Shown piece after piece: positions 1 to 8,486 of a stretch of 64,000 nt of DNA. Source of the DNA: Rhizobium sp. R635 (GTDB taxonomy: Bacteria; Pseudomonadota; Alphaproteobacteria; Rhizobiales; Rhizobiaceae); NCBI RefSeq assembly GCF_002211285.1, contig NZ_LOKX01000005.1, positions 124,001 to 188,000 of the forward strand, read 5' to 3'. Positions within the stretch are counted from its first letter, which is position 1, and each line of letters begins with the position of its first letter. The position numbers were made by a program, and so were the translations under genes. Under the pieces are notes generated by a model. The model made no database searches. It was not told where the DNA came from and was given only the letters and a program-made list of their open reading frames with translations.

Positions 1-809
1 AAGGCGGGCCATCCATTGCCGTGATTGCGGGCGACACGGGCTCGCTCGTGCCCGACCTGGCCGCGATGCGCGGGAAGTTCGCCGAAATCATTCTGCTCTC
101 CGACACGCCGAGCTTCAAGGTCAGCGGATTGCGGCCTGCCGATGTCGGCGGAGAGGTCGGCATTCGCCTCACCACCGGCGGGAGTTCGCTCAACTCGGAT
201 CTGGTTCGCCGGATCGTCGATCTCGCGATCGCCATTCCTGCGGCAATCGTGGTCACGCCATTCATCGCGATTGCAGCGGCTGCAATCTATATCATCGATC
301 CAGGCCCGGTCTTCTTCCGTCAAACCAGGGAAGGACGGTCCGGCAAGCCGGTGCACGTTCTGAAATTGAGGACGATGTACCAGGATGCGGAGCAGCGGCT
401 CGAAGCGCTGTTCCGGGACAACCCCGCCATGCGCGCGGAGTGGCTGAGCCATTTCAAACTCAAGGACGATCCGCGCATCCTTCCGGTCATAGGGCATATG
501 CTGCGCTCTTCGAGCATCGACGAGCTCCCGCAATTGGCCAATATCATGGCAGGCCAGATGGCCTTCGTCGGACCACGCCCGTTTCCGGAATATCACCTTT
601 CCGCGATGGACAGCGAATTTCGAGACAAACGCCGGTCCGTCACGCCGGGGCTCACGGGCCTTTGGCAGATATCCGAACGAAGCAATGCGGATATCGAGCT
701 GCAGCAGCAACTCGACGAGTTCTATATCGACAACCGATCCTTGTGGTTCGATTTCCACATCCTTCTCAGCACAATTCCCGCAGTCTTGAAGGGCAAGGGA
801 GCTTGCTGA
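1..809 (+). CDS. Undecaprenyl-phosphate sugar phosphotransferase, C-terminal part (WbaP/ExoY family), 5' end outside window
   Basis: The frame is open to the left edge, and the GTG at 21 lies inside a segment that WbaP-like enzymes carry before the catalytic domain, so the gene probably starts upstream and only its last ~269 codons are present. A hydrophobic stretch (IVDLAIAIPAAIVVTPFIAI) is followed by the family hallmarks: a PGPVFFRQ segment, LKLRTM, a DELPQL motif and VGPRP, then a GLTGLWQ block. These enzymes move a sugar-1-phosphate (often glucose or galactose) from a UDP-sugar to undecaprenyl phosphate at the inner membrane, the first step of a polysaccharide repeat unit. It lies 45 bp ahead of a UDP-glucuronate decarboxylase, consistent with a polysaccharide operon. 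The specific sugar cannot be read from the sequence. Confidence 0.9.
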   Translation, partial: GGPSIAVIAGDTGSLVPDLAAMRGKFAEIILLSDTPSFKVSGLRPADVGGEVGIRLTTGGSSLNSDLVRRIVDLAIAIPAAIVVTPFIAIAAAAIYIIDPGPVFFRQTREGRSGKPVHVLKLRTMYQDAEQRLEALFRDNPAMRAEWLSHFKLKDDPRILPVIGHMLRSSSIDELPQLANIMAGQMAFVGPRPFPEYHLSAMDSEFRDKRRSVTPGLTGLWQISERSNADIELQQQLDEFYIDNRSLWFDFHILLSTIPAVLKGKGAC

Positions 810-854
810 CCTGTTCGTCGTCCTGAGGGCAATCATCAAAAACGGAGCACATCA

Positions 855-1910
855 ATGCACGGACAAATGCACGGACAAAAGCGAGTCATGGTTACCGGCG
901 GCACCGGATTTCTGGGGTCTTTCCTGTGCGAAAGACTTTTGCGAGAGGGTAACGACGTCCTCTGCGTGGACAATTACTACACCGGTTCGCGCGACAATGT
1001 GCTGCATCTTCTCGACGATCCCCGCTTCGAGATCCTCCGCCACGACATTACCTTCCCGCTCTATGTGGAAGTCGACGAGATCTACAACCTCGCCTGCCCG
1101 GCATCTCCGGTCCACTATCAGTTCGATCCCGTGCAGACCGTGAAGACCAATGTGCACGGCGCCATCAACATGCTCGGCCTGGCCAAGCGCACCAAGGCGA
1201 AGATCTTCCAGGCTTCCACGAGCGAGGTCTACGGCGATCCGGCGGTCCATCCGCAGCCCGAGGAGTATCGCGGCAGCGTCAATCCCATCGGTCCTCGTGC
1301 CTGCTACGACGAAGGCAAGCGCTGCGCCGAGACGCTGTTCTTCGACTATCATCGTCAATATGGCGTGGAAATCCGGGTGGCGCGGATTTTCAACACCTAC
1401 GGGCCGCGCATGCAGACCAATGACGGCCGCGTCGTCTCCAACTTCATCGTCCAGGCGCTTCGAAACGAGCCGATCACGATCTTCGGCGACGGCAGGCAAA
1501 CACGGTCGTTCTGCTATGTCGACGACCTGATCGACGGTTTCATCCGCTTGATGGGCGCGCCTGCCGGGGTCACAGGCCCGATCAATCTCGGCAACCCCGG
1601 CGAATTCACGGTCCGGGAACTGGCCGAAATGGTGGTCGAAATGACGGGATCGAAGTCCGGCATCGTCTTCAATCCCCTGCCGATCGACGACCCGACCCAG
1701 CGCAAGCCCGACATCAGCCGGGCAACGCAGCAACTGGGCTGGCAGCCGAAGGTGAACCTTCGTGAGGGGCTCGGAAGAACGATCGCCTATTTCGAGTGGA
1801 AGCTTTCCGGTGGCGCAAAGAACAAGCGCAGCGCCAAGTCCCGGCAGGAGGCTTATTCGCATCCGCTTTCTCAGAAAGCCGGCTTCACCGTTCCGGAAAT
1901 CACACGATAG
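855..1910 (+). CDS. UDP-glucuronate decarboxylase (UDP-xylose synthase), SDR family
   Basis: A 351-aa extended short-chain dehydrogenase. It has an N-terminal NAD-binding GTGFLGS motif, a nucleotide-sugar motif ([11 protein letters not shown]) characteristic of UDP-xylose synthases rather than 4-epimerases, a TSEVYGDP segment, and the catalytic pair Tyr151/Lys155 (YDEGK). The family oxidises UDP-glucuronate at C4, decarboxylates it and reduces it to UDP-xylose, in the cytosol. The ATG at 855 gives a short MHGQ-MHGQ duplication before the Rossmann strand. A second in-frame ATG 12 bp downstream is possible. The upstream neighbour is a sugar transferase and the downstream one a glycosyltransferase, so UDP-xylose or a derivative is likely built into the polymer. 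Confidence 0.9.
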   Translation: MHGQMHGQKRVMVTGGTGFLGSFLCERLLREGNDVLCVDNYYTGSRDNVLHLLDDPRFEILRHDITFPLYVEVDEIYNLACPASPVHYQFDPVQTVKTNVHGAINMLGLAKRTKAKIFQASTSEVYGDPAVHPQPEEYRGSVNPIGPRACYDEGKRCAETLFFDYHRQYGVEIRVARIFNTYGPRMQTNDGRVVSNFIVQALRNEPITIFGDGRQTRSFCYVDDLIDGFIRLMGAPAGVTGPINLGNPGEFTVRELAEMVVEMTGSKSGIVFNPLPIDDPTQRKPDISRATQQLGWQPKVNLREGLGRTIAYFEWKLSGGAKNKRSAKSRQEAYSHPLSQKAGFTVPEITR

Positions 1911-1914
1911 AGGC

Positions 1915-3726
1915 ATGGACAGCAACGTCGATCACCGCAAACCAAGGCTCGTATTCTTCCAGTGGGACCATCAGCCCAATGCGAATGCAGCCGGTTACCT
2001 GCTGCTGCACATGCAGCAGCAGGTCAAATGCCTCGCCACACACTTCGATGTCGTCGTCATAAACCGCGACTGCGATTATGCAGAGATATGCGACCGGTAC
2101 GAACCGGATCTGGCGCTGTTCGAAAGCGGCTACCGGTCACACGGGTCACGGCGGATAAAAATCACCAACATCAATGCCCGAGTTCCGAAACTCGGCCTTC
2201 ACAACGCCGATCCATGGTGCGACCGGCGCAGCGGCTTCCTTTCCGATATGGAGCACTGGGGCATCGAGACCTATTTCTCGATCGGAACCATGACGCCCGA
2301 ATACATGCCGGAGCTTGGGGATAATCTGTTCGTCTGGCCAAACTTCATCGACCCCGACGTCTATCGCGACTACGGCCAGCAGAAGGTCATACCGGTCACA
2401 CTCACGGGCCAGGTCTATGGCCTCTACCCCTGGCGGCAGAATGTCTTTCCGATCATCCGCGACCGCTATCCCTGCCTGGTCTCGCCGCAACACAGCTATG
2501 AGAGCAAGCTTGCCTCCCAGCTGTTGTCGGGAGAGGCCTATGCGCGCGTCCTCAACGCGAGCTTCGTCGTCCCCACCTGCGGAACCGCCGGCGGCGAGGT
2601 CGTGCGCAAGCACTTCGAGATCCCCGGGGCAAATGCCTGTCTCTTGACGGAACGTACCGAAGCAGTGGAGGCCGCCGGCTTTTCCGACATGGAGAACTGT
2701 GTCTTTGCCGACCAGCGCAACGTGGTCGAACGATTGGAATACCTCTTTGGTCATCCCGATGAAATGCAGCGTATCGCGACGTCAGGCCACCGTTTGGTCC
2801 ACTCGCGTCATACGCTGAAGCACAGACCGCAAATATATCAATGGTTCATGCTGAACAGAGGCTTGCGATTTGGCGAAAAGATCATCCAGCTCGGGCCGTT
2901 CGGCGATCTCATAAAGGTCGAACGCAATTCACAGCAAGGAAGCACGCACATTGTCGGTGAGGCGAGCGATCGCGCCTTGCTGAAGCAGGGCGATCTGCTT
3001 CTCGAGCAGGGCAGCGTGGAAGAGGCCAAGCAATGCTACCTCCGCTGCCTGGACTATGTGTCCTACCTGCCTGAAGCCAAATTCCGCCTGGCCATCTGCG
3101 CATTGCATGAGGGCGATGCTGATCGCGCCTATGACCTCATGGTGAACTTGGTCAAGATAACGATGATCGACTATGGGGCGAGTGACCCGGATCCTGTGGA
3201 ATGGGCATATTTCCTCCTTGCCTTGGTCTGCAAGGGAGATTTTGAGCAGGCGCGGAAATTGCGGGATTTCTATCCAAGCCTGTCCCACGACGAACTCAGG
3301 CGCGTGCGCCTCGTCCTCGAGCAACCGGGTCGAAAAAGCAATCGGGCTGCCTCGGGAGAGTACCGCAGCGATCGAAAAAGCATTCACCGGATTCCCACGC
3401 GGAGCGATCACGAATGGCTTTCATGGGTTGCCGATATTCTCGAGCGTTGCCAGAAGCCGGATCTCGCGAACGCTCTTCGTGATGTCCCCCTTGCCGTGAA
3501 CGAAACCGCATCGCTGCACACCAAACATCATCCTTCCCTGCGCCTGCGATTCTACTCGGGCATAGATGGCCTGATGATCAAGCTGCGTCTGAACAGCTTG
3601 AGGCCGAACGTGCCGCCTCTGCCGGAATTTCAATATCTTCGGCATCTCGCGCGGGGTCTGGTTCCGCCTTCACAAAGGGGTCCGCTGCGCAGGATCAGAA
3701 TGGCGCTCACGAAGTCTTCTTTGTGA
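1915..3726 (+). CDS. CgeB-like glycosyltransferase with C-terminal TPR-like region
   Basis: A 603-aa protein, starting at the ATG 5 bp after the preceding stop because the sequence from MDSNVDHRKPRLVFFQWDH reads as a normal N-terminus. The frame is also open upstream, but there it overlaps the decarboxylase. Residues ~10-320 resemble GT-B glycosyltransferases of the CgeB/spore-maturation type: an N-terminal Rossmann-like half, a linker with LFVWPNFIDPDVYRDYG, and a nucleotide-sugar half with VVPTCGTAGGEVVRKHFEIPG, where the family has a conserved Gly/Glu cluster. Residues ~345-450 contain helix-turn-helix repeats typical of tetratricopeptide motifs (DLLLEQGSVEEAKQCYLRCL). It probably adds a sugar to the lipid-linked repeat unit or modifies the surface glycan. 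Donor and acceptor are unknown. Confidence 0.7.
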   Translation: MDSNVDHRKPRLVFFQWDHQPNANAAGYLLLHMQQQVKCLATHFDVVVINRDCDYAEICDRYEPDLALFESGYRSHGSRRIKITNINARVPKLGLHNADPWCDRRSGFLSDMEHWGIETYFSIGTMTPEYMPELGDNLFVWPNFIDPDVYRDYGQQKVIPVTLTGQVYGLYPWRQNVFPIIRDRYPCLVSPQHSYESKLASQLLSGEAYARVLNASFVVPTCGTAGGEVVRKHFEIPGANACLLTERTEAVEAAGFSDMENCVFADQRNVVERLEYLFGHPDEMQRIATSGHRLVHSRHTLKHRPQIYQWFMLNRGLRFGEKIIQLGPFGDLIKVERNSQQGSTHIVGEASDRALLKQGDLLLEQGSVEEAKQCYLRCLDYVSYLPEAKFRLAICALHEGDADRAYDLMVNLVKITMIDYGASDPDPVEWAYFLLALVCKGDFEQARKLRDFYPSLSHDELRRVRLVLEQPGRKSNRAASGEYRSDRKSIHRIPTRSDHEWLSWVADILERCQKPDLANALRDVPLAVNETASLHTKHHPSLRLRFYSGIDGLMIKLRLNSLRPNVPPLPEFQYLRHLARGLVPPSQRGPLRRIRMALTKSSL

Positions 3727-3738
3727 CCGCTAAAAAAT

Positions 3739-3769
3739 CTCGTGGCGCAAATTTGTTTTGCGCCACGAG
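3739..3769. terminator. Bidirectional hairpin terminator between convergent genes
   Basis: Perfect 13-bp arms (CTCGTGGCGCAAA and TTTGCGCCACGAG) with a 5-nt loop sit between the stop of the glycosyltransferase and the 3' end of the convergent LuxR-type gene. An A-run on the left and T residues in the loop region allow use from either direction. Confidence 0.8.
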
Positions 3770-3807
3770 TGAAAAGGCTTGATCGGCTGACGGTATCAGC
3801 GCTGTTC

Positions 3808-4575
3808 TTAGTTCGCCCCAGAGCCTGCAAGACTATCCGAAAAAAGATCGTTGAGCTTGAACACGACTTCCGTCCTATTCGTTGCCTTGACCTTTTTCAT
3901 GATGTTGCGGACATGCACTTTGACCGTGCTTTCTCGCAGGTTGAGCTCATAGGCGATGATCTTGTTCGCCTTTCCGCGCCGCAGCGCCGCGACGACTTCG
4001 GCCTGACGATCGGTGAAGATCCCGGCCAGCGGGTGCGCCGTCGAGCTGTTCGACTGCAACAAGTGACGCATGGCGAACAAGGCGCTTGCGGGCACAAAAA
4101 GCCCTCCTGCCACCGAGAGCACGATCAGTTCCACGCAGACCTTGATACTGACCGTGGCAGGTATGTAACCCTTGGCCCCGTAGTCGATCGCCTTCACGAT
4201 CTGGCCGAAATCGTCACTGTCGGCCAATATGACGACCGGTGTCGACGCGAATTCCGACGAAAGGTTCTTGATCTGCTCCGAGACGGCAGGATCGTCGACC
4301 ATCTTGCCGCCGACGTTCAAAAGGATTGCCGAAAGCGGAGGATATTCTTCGCGTTTTTGCTTCCACTCCTCAATCGATCCAAACGCCACAATAGCGAATT
4401 CATCAGTGTGGCCGGCCATGCATTGCGCAAGGCAGTGCCGATCAAGCTCCCTCTTGTCGAGAATGAGAAGCGAGTGCTTTGGAGTTGCCGGCCGCGTAAG
4501 CGCCGCCAAACCATTTTCTATCTCTAGAGGAATAGATGTGTTTTCCTGCCTATGGTTTATGTTTATGGAATTCAA
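3808..4575 (-). CDS. LuxR/NarL-family transcriptional regulator with a degenerate receiver-like domain
   Basis: A 255-aa protein. Residues ~35-160 have the size and alternating strand/helix pattern of a response-regulator receiver, but the usual acidic pocket and phospho-acceptor context are not clear (ILLNVGGKM stands where LLD-type residues are expected). It may therefore be phosphorylation-independent. Residues ~185-250 are a GerE/LuxR helix-turn-helix with the typical FTDRQAEVVAALRRGKANKIIAYELNLRESTVKVHVRNIMKK pattern (shown here as a name for the region 187-229). It is transcribed away from a long AT-rich gap facing the amino-sugar operon, so it is a plausible regulator of that operon. 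The signal is unknown. Confidence 0.8.
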   Translation of the reverse strand: MNSININHRQENTSIPLEIENGLAALTRPATPKHSLLILDKRELDRHCLAQCMAGHTDEFAIVAFGSIEEWKQKREEYPPLSAILLNVGGKMVDDPAVSEQIKNLSSEFASTPVVILADSDDFGQIVKAIDYGAKGYIPATVSIKVCVELIVLSVAGGLFVPASALFAMRHLLQSNSSTAHPLAGIFTDRQAEVVAALRRGKANKIIAYELNLRESTVKVHVRNIMKKVKATNRTEVVFKLNDLFSDSLAGSGAN

Positions 4576-4910
4576 AGCCCCATCCTCCTACTCGTTTACT
4601 AGGACTTAACCCAAAGTCGAATGTCCAACTCCCCTGTCGACATGGGTGTTTCACTAACAAAAGTGCTAATTGAATACCATATTTCTGAGGTTTCCATACT
4701 AGTTAATAGTAGTTACTCCAGATCATGCGTTCCGCAGGAAGCTGTAAGCGGTTAAATTTTTTAAACTAACCAATCAATTTTTAAGTGTCTCATATATAGA
4801 CGTATAGCATTACTATAGACATTCAATTGAACTCGCTAAACTCATGTAAACAATGCCCATCTTCGGTGTAAGGGGCAGGGGCGAGCGCGTCATGACCTGC
4901 CGCCGCCCCC

Positions 4911-4928
4911 GGTTGATGAGCATCAACC
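4911..4928. promoter_or_regulatory. 18-bp dyad, possible operator
   Basis: Arms GGTTGATG and CATCAACC surround a 2-bp centre. The symmetry and size suit a dimeric HTH regulator such as the adjacent LuxR-type protein, but there is no direct evidence for which protein binds. Confidence 0.4.
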
Positions 4929-5054
4929 TTCGCATGCGGGCATCACCCAACTTTCGTACGCAGGTACGCCTTTAGGTGAATAAGCTTCCACGTTTTGTTT
5001 CTTTACTCAGATGGAGAAAACAATTCTCTTTGTGAGGCAAAGAAATATTTGTTC

Positions 5055-5102
5055 TGCCGAAATGAAAGCTTGGACACATCTATGCGGGTGTCTGTTTCGG
5101 CA
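5055..5102 (+). promoter_or_regulatory. Possible structured 5' leader ahead of the amino-sugar operon
   Basis: TGCCGAAA at 5055-5062 pairs with TTTCGGCA at 5095-5102, and inside this loop GACAC pairs with GTGTC. The element ends 37 bp before the first ATG of the operon. It could be a leader stem-loop or a protein-binding dyad. No known riboswitch consensus was recognised. Confidence 0.35.
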
Positions 5103-5139
5103 AAATAGAGCTTGTTGAAGAGTAGGGGGTGCAGGCGTA

Positions 5140-5646
5140 ATGATTGCATCGAACGTCAAGCTGGATGACAGCTGCGTCATCCATCATCCAGATCTCGTGA
5201 ATCTCTATGGCTGCACGATCGGCGCGGGAACGCGCATCGGCACCTTCGTCGAAATCCAGAAAAACGTCCTCGTCGGAGAGGACTGCAAAATATCAAGTCA
5301 TTCCTTTCTCTGTGAAGGCGTGACGCTGGAAGACGGCGTTTTCATCGGCCACGGGGTCATGTTCACCAATGACACCTATCCGCGCGCCGTCAATTCGGAC
5401 GGAAGCCTGCAGACCGAAGCCGACTGGGTTCTCATCCCCACTCTCGTCAAGCGCCACGCATCGATCGGCAGCAACGCCACCATCTTGCCTGGCGTGACCA
5501 TCGGAGAGGCCGCACAGGTCGGCGCCGGCGCTGTCGTCACCAAGGATGTGCCTGCCGGCGCCATTGTCGCCGGCGTTCCGGCCAGAATCATCGGTCGCGT
5601 TCATGACCGAGCAGTCACCATGCAAGCGTTGGGAGAAATGCGATGA
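5140..5646 (+). CDS. Left-handed beta-helix N-acetyltransferase (WlbB/WbpD-like)
   Basis: A 168-aa protein made of imperfect hexapeptide repeats ([LIV]-G-x4 pattern: CTIGAGTRIGTFVEI, ASIGSNATILPGVTIG, AAQVGAGAVV), closing with the PAGAIVAGVPARIIG tail of nucleotide-sugar acyltransferases. The segment GHGVMFTNDTYPRA carries the His/Asn surroundings expected at the active site of WlbB-type enzymes, which acetylate the 3-amino group of a UDP-2-acetamido-3-amino sugar. It overlaps the next gene by 4 bp (ATGA), and that gene is a WlbA-like oxidoreductase. This is the expected partner and supports the assignment. It starts the six-gene operon after the long regulatory gap. The exact sugar is inferred from the family and context. 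Confidence 0.85.
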   Translation: MIASNVKLDDSCVIHHPDLVNLYGCTIGAGTRIGTFVEIQKNVLVGEDCKISSHSFLCEGVTLEDGVFIGHGVMFTNDTYPRAVNSDGSLQTEADWVLIPTLVKRHASIGSNATILPGVTIGEAAQVGAGAVVTKDVPAGAIVAGVPARIIGRVHDRAVTMQALGEMR

Positions 5647-6680
5647 TCGGTATCGCCGTTGTCGGGTATGGGTATTGGGGTCCGAATCTGGTTCGCAACA
5701 TTTCGGAAGCGACCGGCGCGCACCTCGTTTCAGTCTGTGATCTCAATGTCGAACGGTTGGCGGCCGTCAAAGCGCGCTATCCGGCAATAACGATCACCGA
5801 TAAATTCGAGGACGTTCTGGCCGATCCGAGAGTGGATGCAATCGCCATCGCAACGCCGGTCTCGACCCATTTCAAGCTCGCGATGCAGGCCATGATGGCT
5901 GGAAAGCATGTCTTCGTCGAAAAGCCGATGGCATCGACGACGGATGAAGCCGCACGGATGGTCGAGGAAGCCGCGCGCCGGCGCCTCGTGCTGGCGGTGG
6001 ATCATACCTTCGTCCACACCGGCGCCGTCCGCAAGATGCGCGAACTGGTCGAAAGCGGCCTGGGCGACATGTATTATTACGACTCCGTCCGGGTCAATCT
6101 GGGATTGTTCCAGCACGATGTCAGCGTCATCTGGGACCTCGCGGTGCATGATCTCTCCATCCTGGATCATGTCGTGCAGGAAAGGCCGGTGGCTGTTTCG
6201 GCGACGGGCATGAGCCATGTGCTGGGCGAACCGGAGAACATCGCCTATCTCACGCTCTTCTTCGAAAGCAAGCTCATCGCCCACGTCCACGTCAACTGGC
6301 TGGCGCCGGTCAAGGTCCGCCGCACGCTGATCGGCTGCAGCAACAAGATGATCGTCTATGACGATCTGGAGCCCAGCGAAAAGATCAAGGTCTATGACAA
6401 GGGCATCACCCTTTGCCCCAATTCGGATGCCTATGGCGAGAAGGTGCATCAGATGATGGTCGGCTACCGCAGCGGCGACATGTGGGCGCCCAAGCTCGAT
6501 ATGACCGAGGCCTTGAAACGCGAACTGGATCAGTTCGTCGAGTGCATCGAGCAGAATTCGCGCCCCATTGCAGACGGCCAGGCCGGGCTGCGTGTCGTTC
6601 GCATCCTCGAGGCAGCCAGCCGGTCGCTCGCCCAGCGCGGCCGCATCATCGAGCTCGAAGAGGCGAGGCGCATCGCATGA
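5643..6680 (+). CDS. Gfo/Idh/MocA-family nucleotide-sugar oxidoreductase (WlbA-like)
   Basis: A 345-aa NAD(P)-dependent oxidoreductase. The N-terminal Rossmann motif VVGYGYWGPNLVRN is followed by the family's EKPMA motif (about residues 97-101), where the Lys is catalytic, and the C-terminal alpha/beta domain contains the WDLAVHDLSI segment with its conserved Asp/His. WlbA-type members oxidise the C3 hydroxyl of a UDP-N-acetyl-hexosaminuronate, providing the 3-keto sugar for the aminotransferase encoded next. The start overlaps the acetyltransferase stop (ATGA) and the end overlaps the aminotransferase start, indicating translational coupling. Confidence 0.85.
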   Translation: MIGIAVVGYGYWGPNLVRNISEATGAHLVSVCDLNVERLAAVKARYPAITITDKFEDVLADPRVDAIAIATPVSTHFKLAMQAMMAGKHVFVEKPMASTTDEAARMVEEAARRRLVLAVDHTFVHTGAVRKMRELVESGLGDMYYYDSVRVNLGLFQHDVSVIWDLAVHDLSILDHVVQERPVAVSATGMSHVLGEPENIAYLTLFFESKLIAHVHVNWLAPVKVRRTLIGCSNKMIVYDDLEPSEKIKVYDKGITLCPNSDAYGEKVHQMMVGYRSGDMWAPKLDMTEALKRELDQFVECIEQNSRPIADGQAGLRVVRILEAASRSLAQRGRIIELEEARRIA

Positions 6681-7780
6681 TCCCGTTTCTGGACCTCAAA
6701 GCACAATATCAATCGATCAAGGGCGAGATCGATGCCGCCGTGCTCGGCGTCTTGGCCTCGGGGCAATACATACTGGGGGAGGAAGTCCTCCGGCTCGAGC
6801 AGGAATTCGCCGACTATTGCAACGTCAAACATGCAATAGCCGTCAACACCGGGACGAGTGCGCTGCACCTGTCGCTTCTGGCGGCCGGTGTCGGCCCCGG
6901 CGATGAAGTCATCACCGTGCCGTTCACCTTCGTCGCGACTGTTTCGGCGATCTGCTACACGGGCGCAACACCCGTATTCGTCGACGTGGAGCCCGTGACG
7001 CTCACGATGGATCCGGCTCAGCTGGAGGCGAAGATCACCTCCCGGACCAAGGCGATCATTCCCGTCCATCTCTACGGCCAGATGGCCGATATGGACGGCA
7101 TCATGGCAGTCGCCGATCACTACGGCATCCCCGTCATCGAGGATGCCTGCCAGGCACATGGCGCCCGGTATAAAGGCGCGCGCGCCGGCAGCATCGGCGC
7201 ATCCGGCTGCTTCAGCTTCTATCCGGGCAAGAATCTCGGCGCCTGCGGCGAGGGCGGTATCGCCGTCACGAACAGCGACGAGCAGGCCAAGACCATGCGC
7301 ATGCTGCGCGACTGGGGTCAGGAACAGCGATATCACCATCTGCTGAAGGGCTTCAACTACCGCATGGATGCCATTCAGGGTGCCATCCTGCGCGTCAAGC
7401 TCCGGCATCTCGAAGCCTGGACCGAAGCCCGCCGCTCGCATGGCCGCCGCTACTCTTCGCTGCTGGCAGGATCGCCGCATTTGCGAACGCCTGTCGAAGT
7501 TGCCGAACGGCGGCATGTCTACCATGTCTATGCCGTCAGAAGCGGCGATCGCGATGGCCTGCAGCGTGTGCTCACGGCAGAGGGCATTCCGTCCGGTTTG
7601 CACTATCCGATCCCTGTCCATCTGCAGAAGGCCCATGCCGACCTCGGCCACCAGGTCGGCGACTTCCCGGTTTCGGAAGCCGCCGCACGCGAGGTTCTCT
7701 CCTTGCCGATCTATCCTGAGATGCCCGTACAGCACGTCGATCAGGTCGCGGCTGCGCTGGAGTATGCCTATGTCAGCTAA
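6677..7780 (+). CDS. DegT/DnrJ/EryC1 PLP-dependent sugar aminotransferase (WlbE/WbpE-like)
   Basis: A 367-aa fold-type I aminotransferase. The open frame extends upstream, but the ATG at 6677 overlapping the previous stop (ATGA) gives the canonical N-terminus MIPFLDLKAQY. Visible landmarks are NTGTSALHLSL (PLP phosphate cup), VIEDACQAHGA, and the Schiff-base lysine Lys185 in FSFYPGKNLG. Family members transfer an amino group from glutamate to a 3-keto (or 4-keto) nucleotide sugar. Between a WlbA-like oxidase and acyltransferases, the simplest role is 3-amination. A second, distinct aminotransferase of the same superfamily closes the operon. Confidence 0.88.
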   Translation: MIPFLDLKAQYQSIKGEIDAAVLGVLASGQYILGEEVLRLEQEFADYCNVKHAIAVNTGTSALHLSLLAAGVGPGDEVITVPFTFVATVSAICYTGATPVFVDVEPVTLTMDPAQLEAKITSRTKAIIPVHLYGQMADMDGIMAVADHYGIPVIEDACQAHGARYKGARAGSIGASGCFSFYPGKNLGACGEGGIAVTNSDEQAKTMRMLRDWGQEQRYHHLLKGFNYRMDAIQGAILRVKLRHLEAWTEARRSHGRRYSSLLAGSPHLRTPVEVAERRHVYHVYAVRSGDRDGLQRVLTAEGIPSGLHYPIPVHLQKAHADLGHQVGDFPVSEAAAREVLSLPIYPEMPVQHVDQVAAALEYAYVS

Positions 7781-8486
7781 TCCACGCGAGGCTCGCGTCG
7801 TGCGGGCCGTTCACGGCCGCAGCCAGAAACCGGCGGATCCTGCCTACCAAGCAGGGCTTGCCGAAGAGCTCAGGCAATCCTATGGACGCGCCGGCCTGAT
7901 CGAACTCTACGGCCGCTTCGCGACAGGCGACGGCGTCGTCGACAGCCTGATGCGGAAAGCCATCTGGCAAGCGATTACCCGGCGTTGCGGCGCGGGGCTG
8001 CAGGTTGCGGGCGGCGCCGGTTTCAAACACCCGGAGACGTTCGAAATCGGCGATGGGGTGTTCATCGGCGCGCAGGCCTATATCCAGGGACGCTTCGACG
8101 GCACCTGCGTGATCGGCGACAATGTCTGGATCGGCCCGATGGCCTATTTCGACGCGCGTGACCTGGTGATCGAGGATTCCGTCGGGTGGGGGCCTGGCGC
8201 CAAGGTGCTTGGCTCGACCCACACGGCACTGCCGATAGATGTTCCGATCATTCGCACGGATCTTGAAATCAAGCCGGTGCGCATCTGCGCAGAGGCCGAT
8301 ATCGGAACGAATGCGACCATTCTTCCCGGCGTGACCGTCGGGAAGGGGGCGATCGTCGGAGCGGGAGCCGTTGTCGTTTCCGACGTCGAGCCGTTCTCGG
8401 TTGCCGCGGGTGTACCTGCGAAATTCATACGTTGGCGTTCGGAGAATGATCCGATGACGAACATGTCGCGTGAGGGAAGATCATGA
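7770..8486 (+). CDS. Hexapeptide-repeat acyltransferase
   Basis: A 238-aa protein from the ATG at 7770, which has a GGAG 7 bp upstream. The ATG at 7764 is a weaker alternative. The N-terminal ~75 residues are helical, and the rest is a left-handed beta-helix (DGVFIGAQAYIQGRF, GDNVWIGPMAYFDAR, ADIGTNATILPGVTVGKGAIVGAGAVV). The GSTHTALPIDVPII loop and VAAGVPAKFIRW tail are typical of maltose/galactoside or sugar O-acetyltransferases. It overlaps both neighbours, so it belongs to the amino-sugar operon. It may acylate the second amino group or a hydroxyl of the same sugar. The acyl donor is unknown. Confidence 0.78.
   Translation: MSANPREARVVRAVHGRSQKPADPAYQAGLAEELRQSYGRAGLIELYGRFATGDGVVDSLMRKAIWQAITRRCGAGLQVAGGAGFKHPETFEIGDGVFIGAQAYIQGRFDGTCVIGDNVWIGPMAYFDARDLVIEDSVGWGPGAKVLGSTHTALPIDVPIIRTDLEIKPVRICAEADIGTNATILPGVTVGKGAIVGAGAVVVSDVEPFSVAAGVPAKFIRWRSENDPMTNMSREGRS

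Larger units (their letters stand above)
4576..5139. promoter_or_regulatory. Long AT-rich divergent intergenic region
   Basis: A 564-bp stretch without a credible gene between the LuxR-type regulator and the amino-sugar operon. The half nearest the regulator (about 4600-4860) is strikingly AT-rich compared with the GC-rich coding DNA on both sides. It contains several dyads: a perfect-arm GGTTGATG/CATCAACC at 4911-4928, a TCTTTG/CAAAGA pair at 5027-5043, and a leader hairpin at 5055-5102. It most likely carries the divergent promoters and binding sites for one or more regulators. No clear -35/-10 pair could be assigned with confidence. Confidence 0.6.

Noticed and set aside
852..1925. 357-codon minus-strand frame opposite the UDP-glucuronate decarboxylase
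   Set aside because: The plus-strand gene has full SDR motifs; the antisense frame has none.
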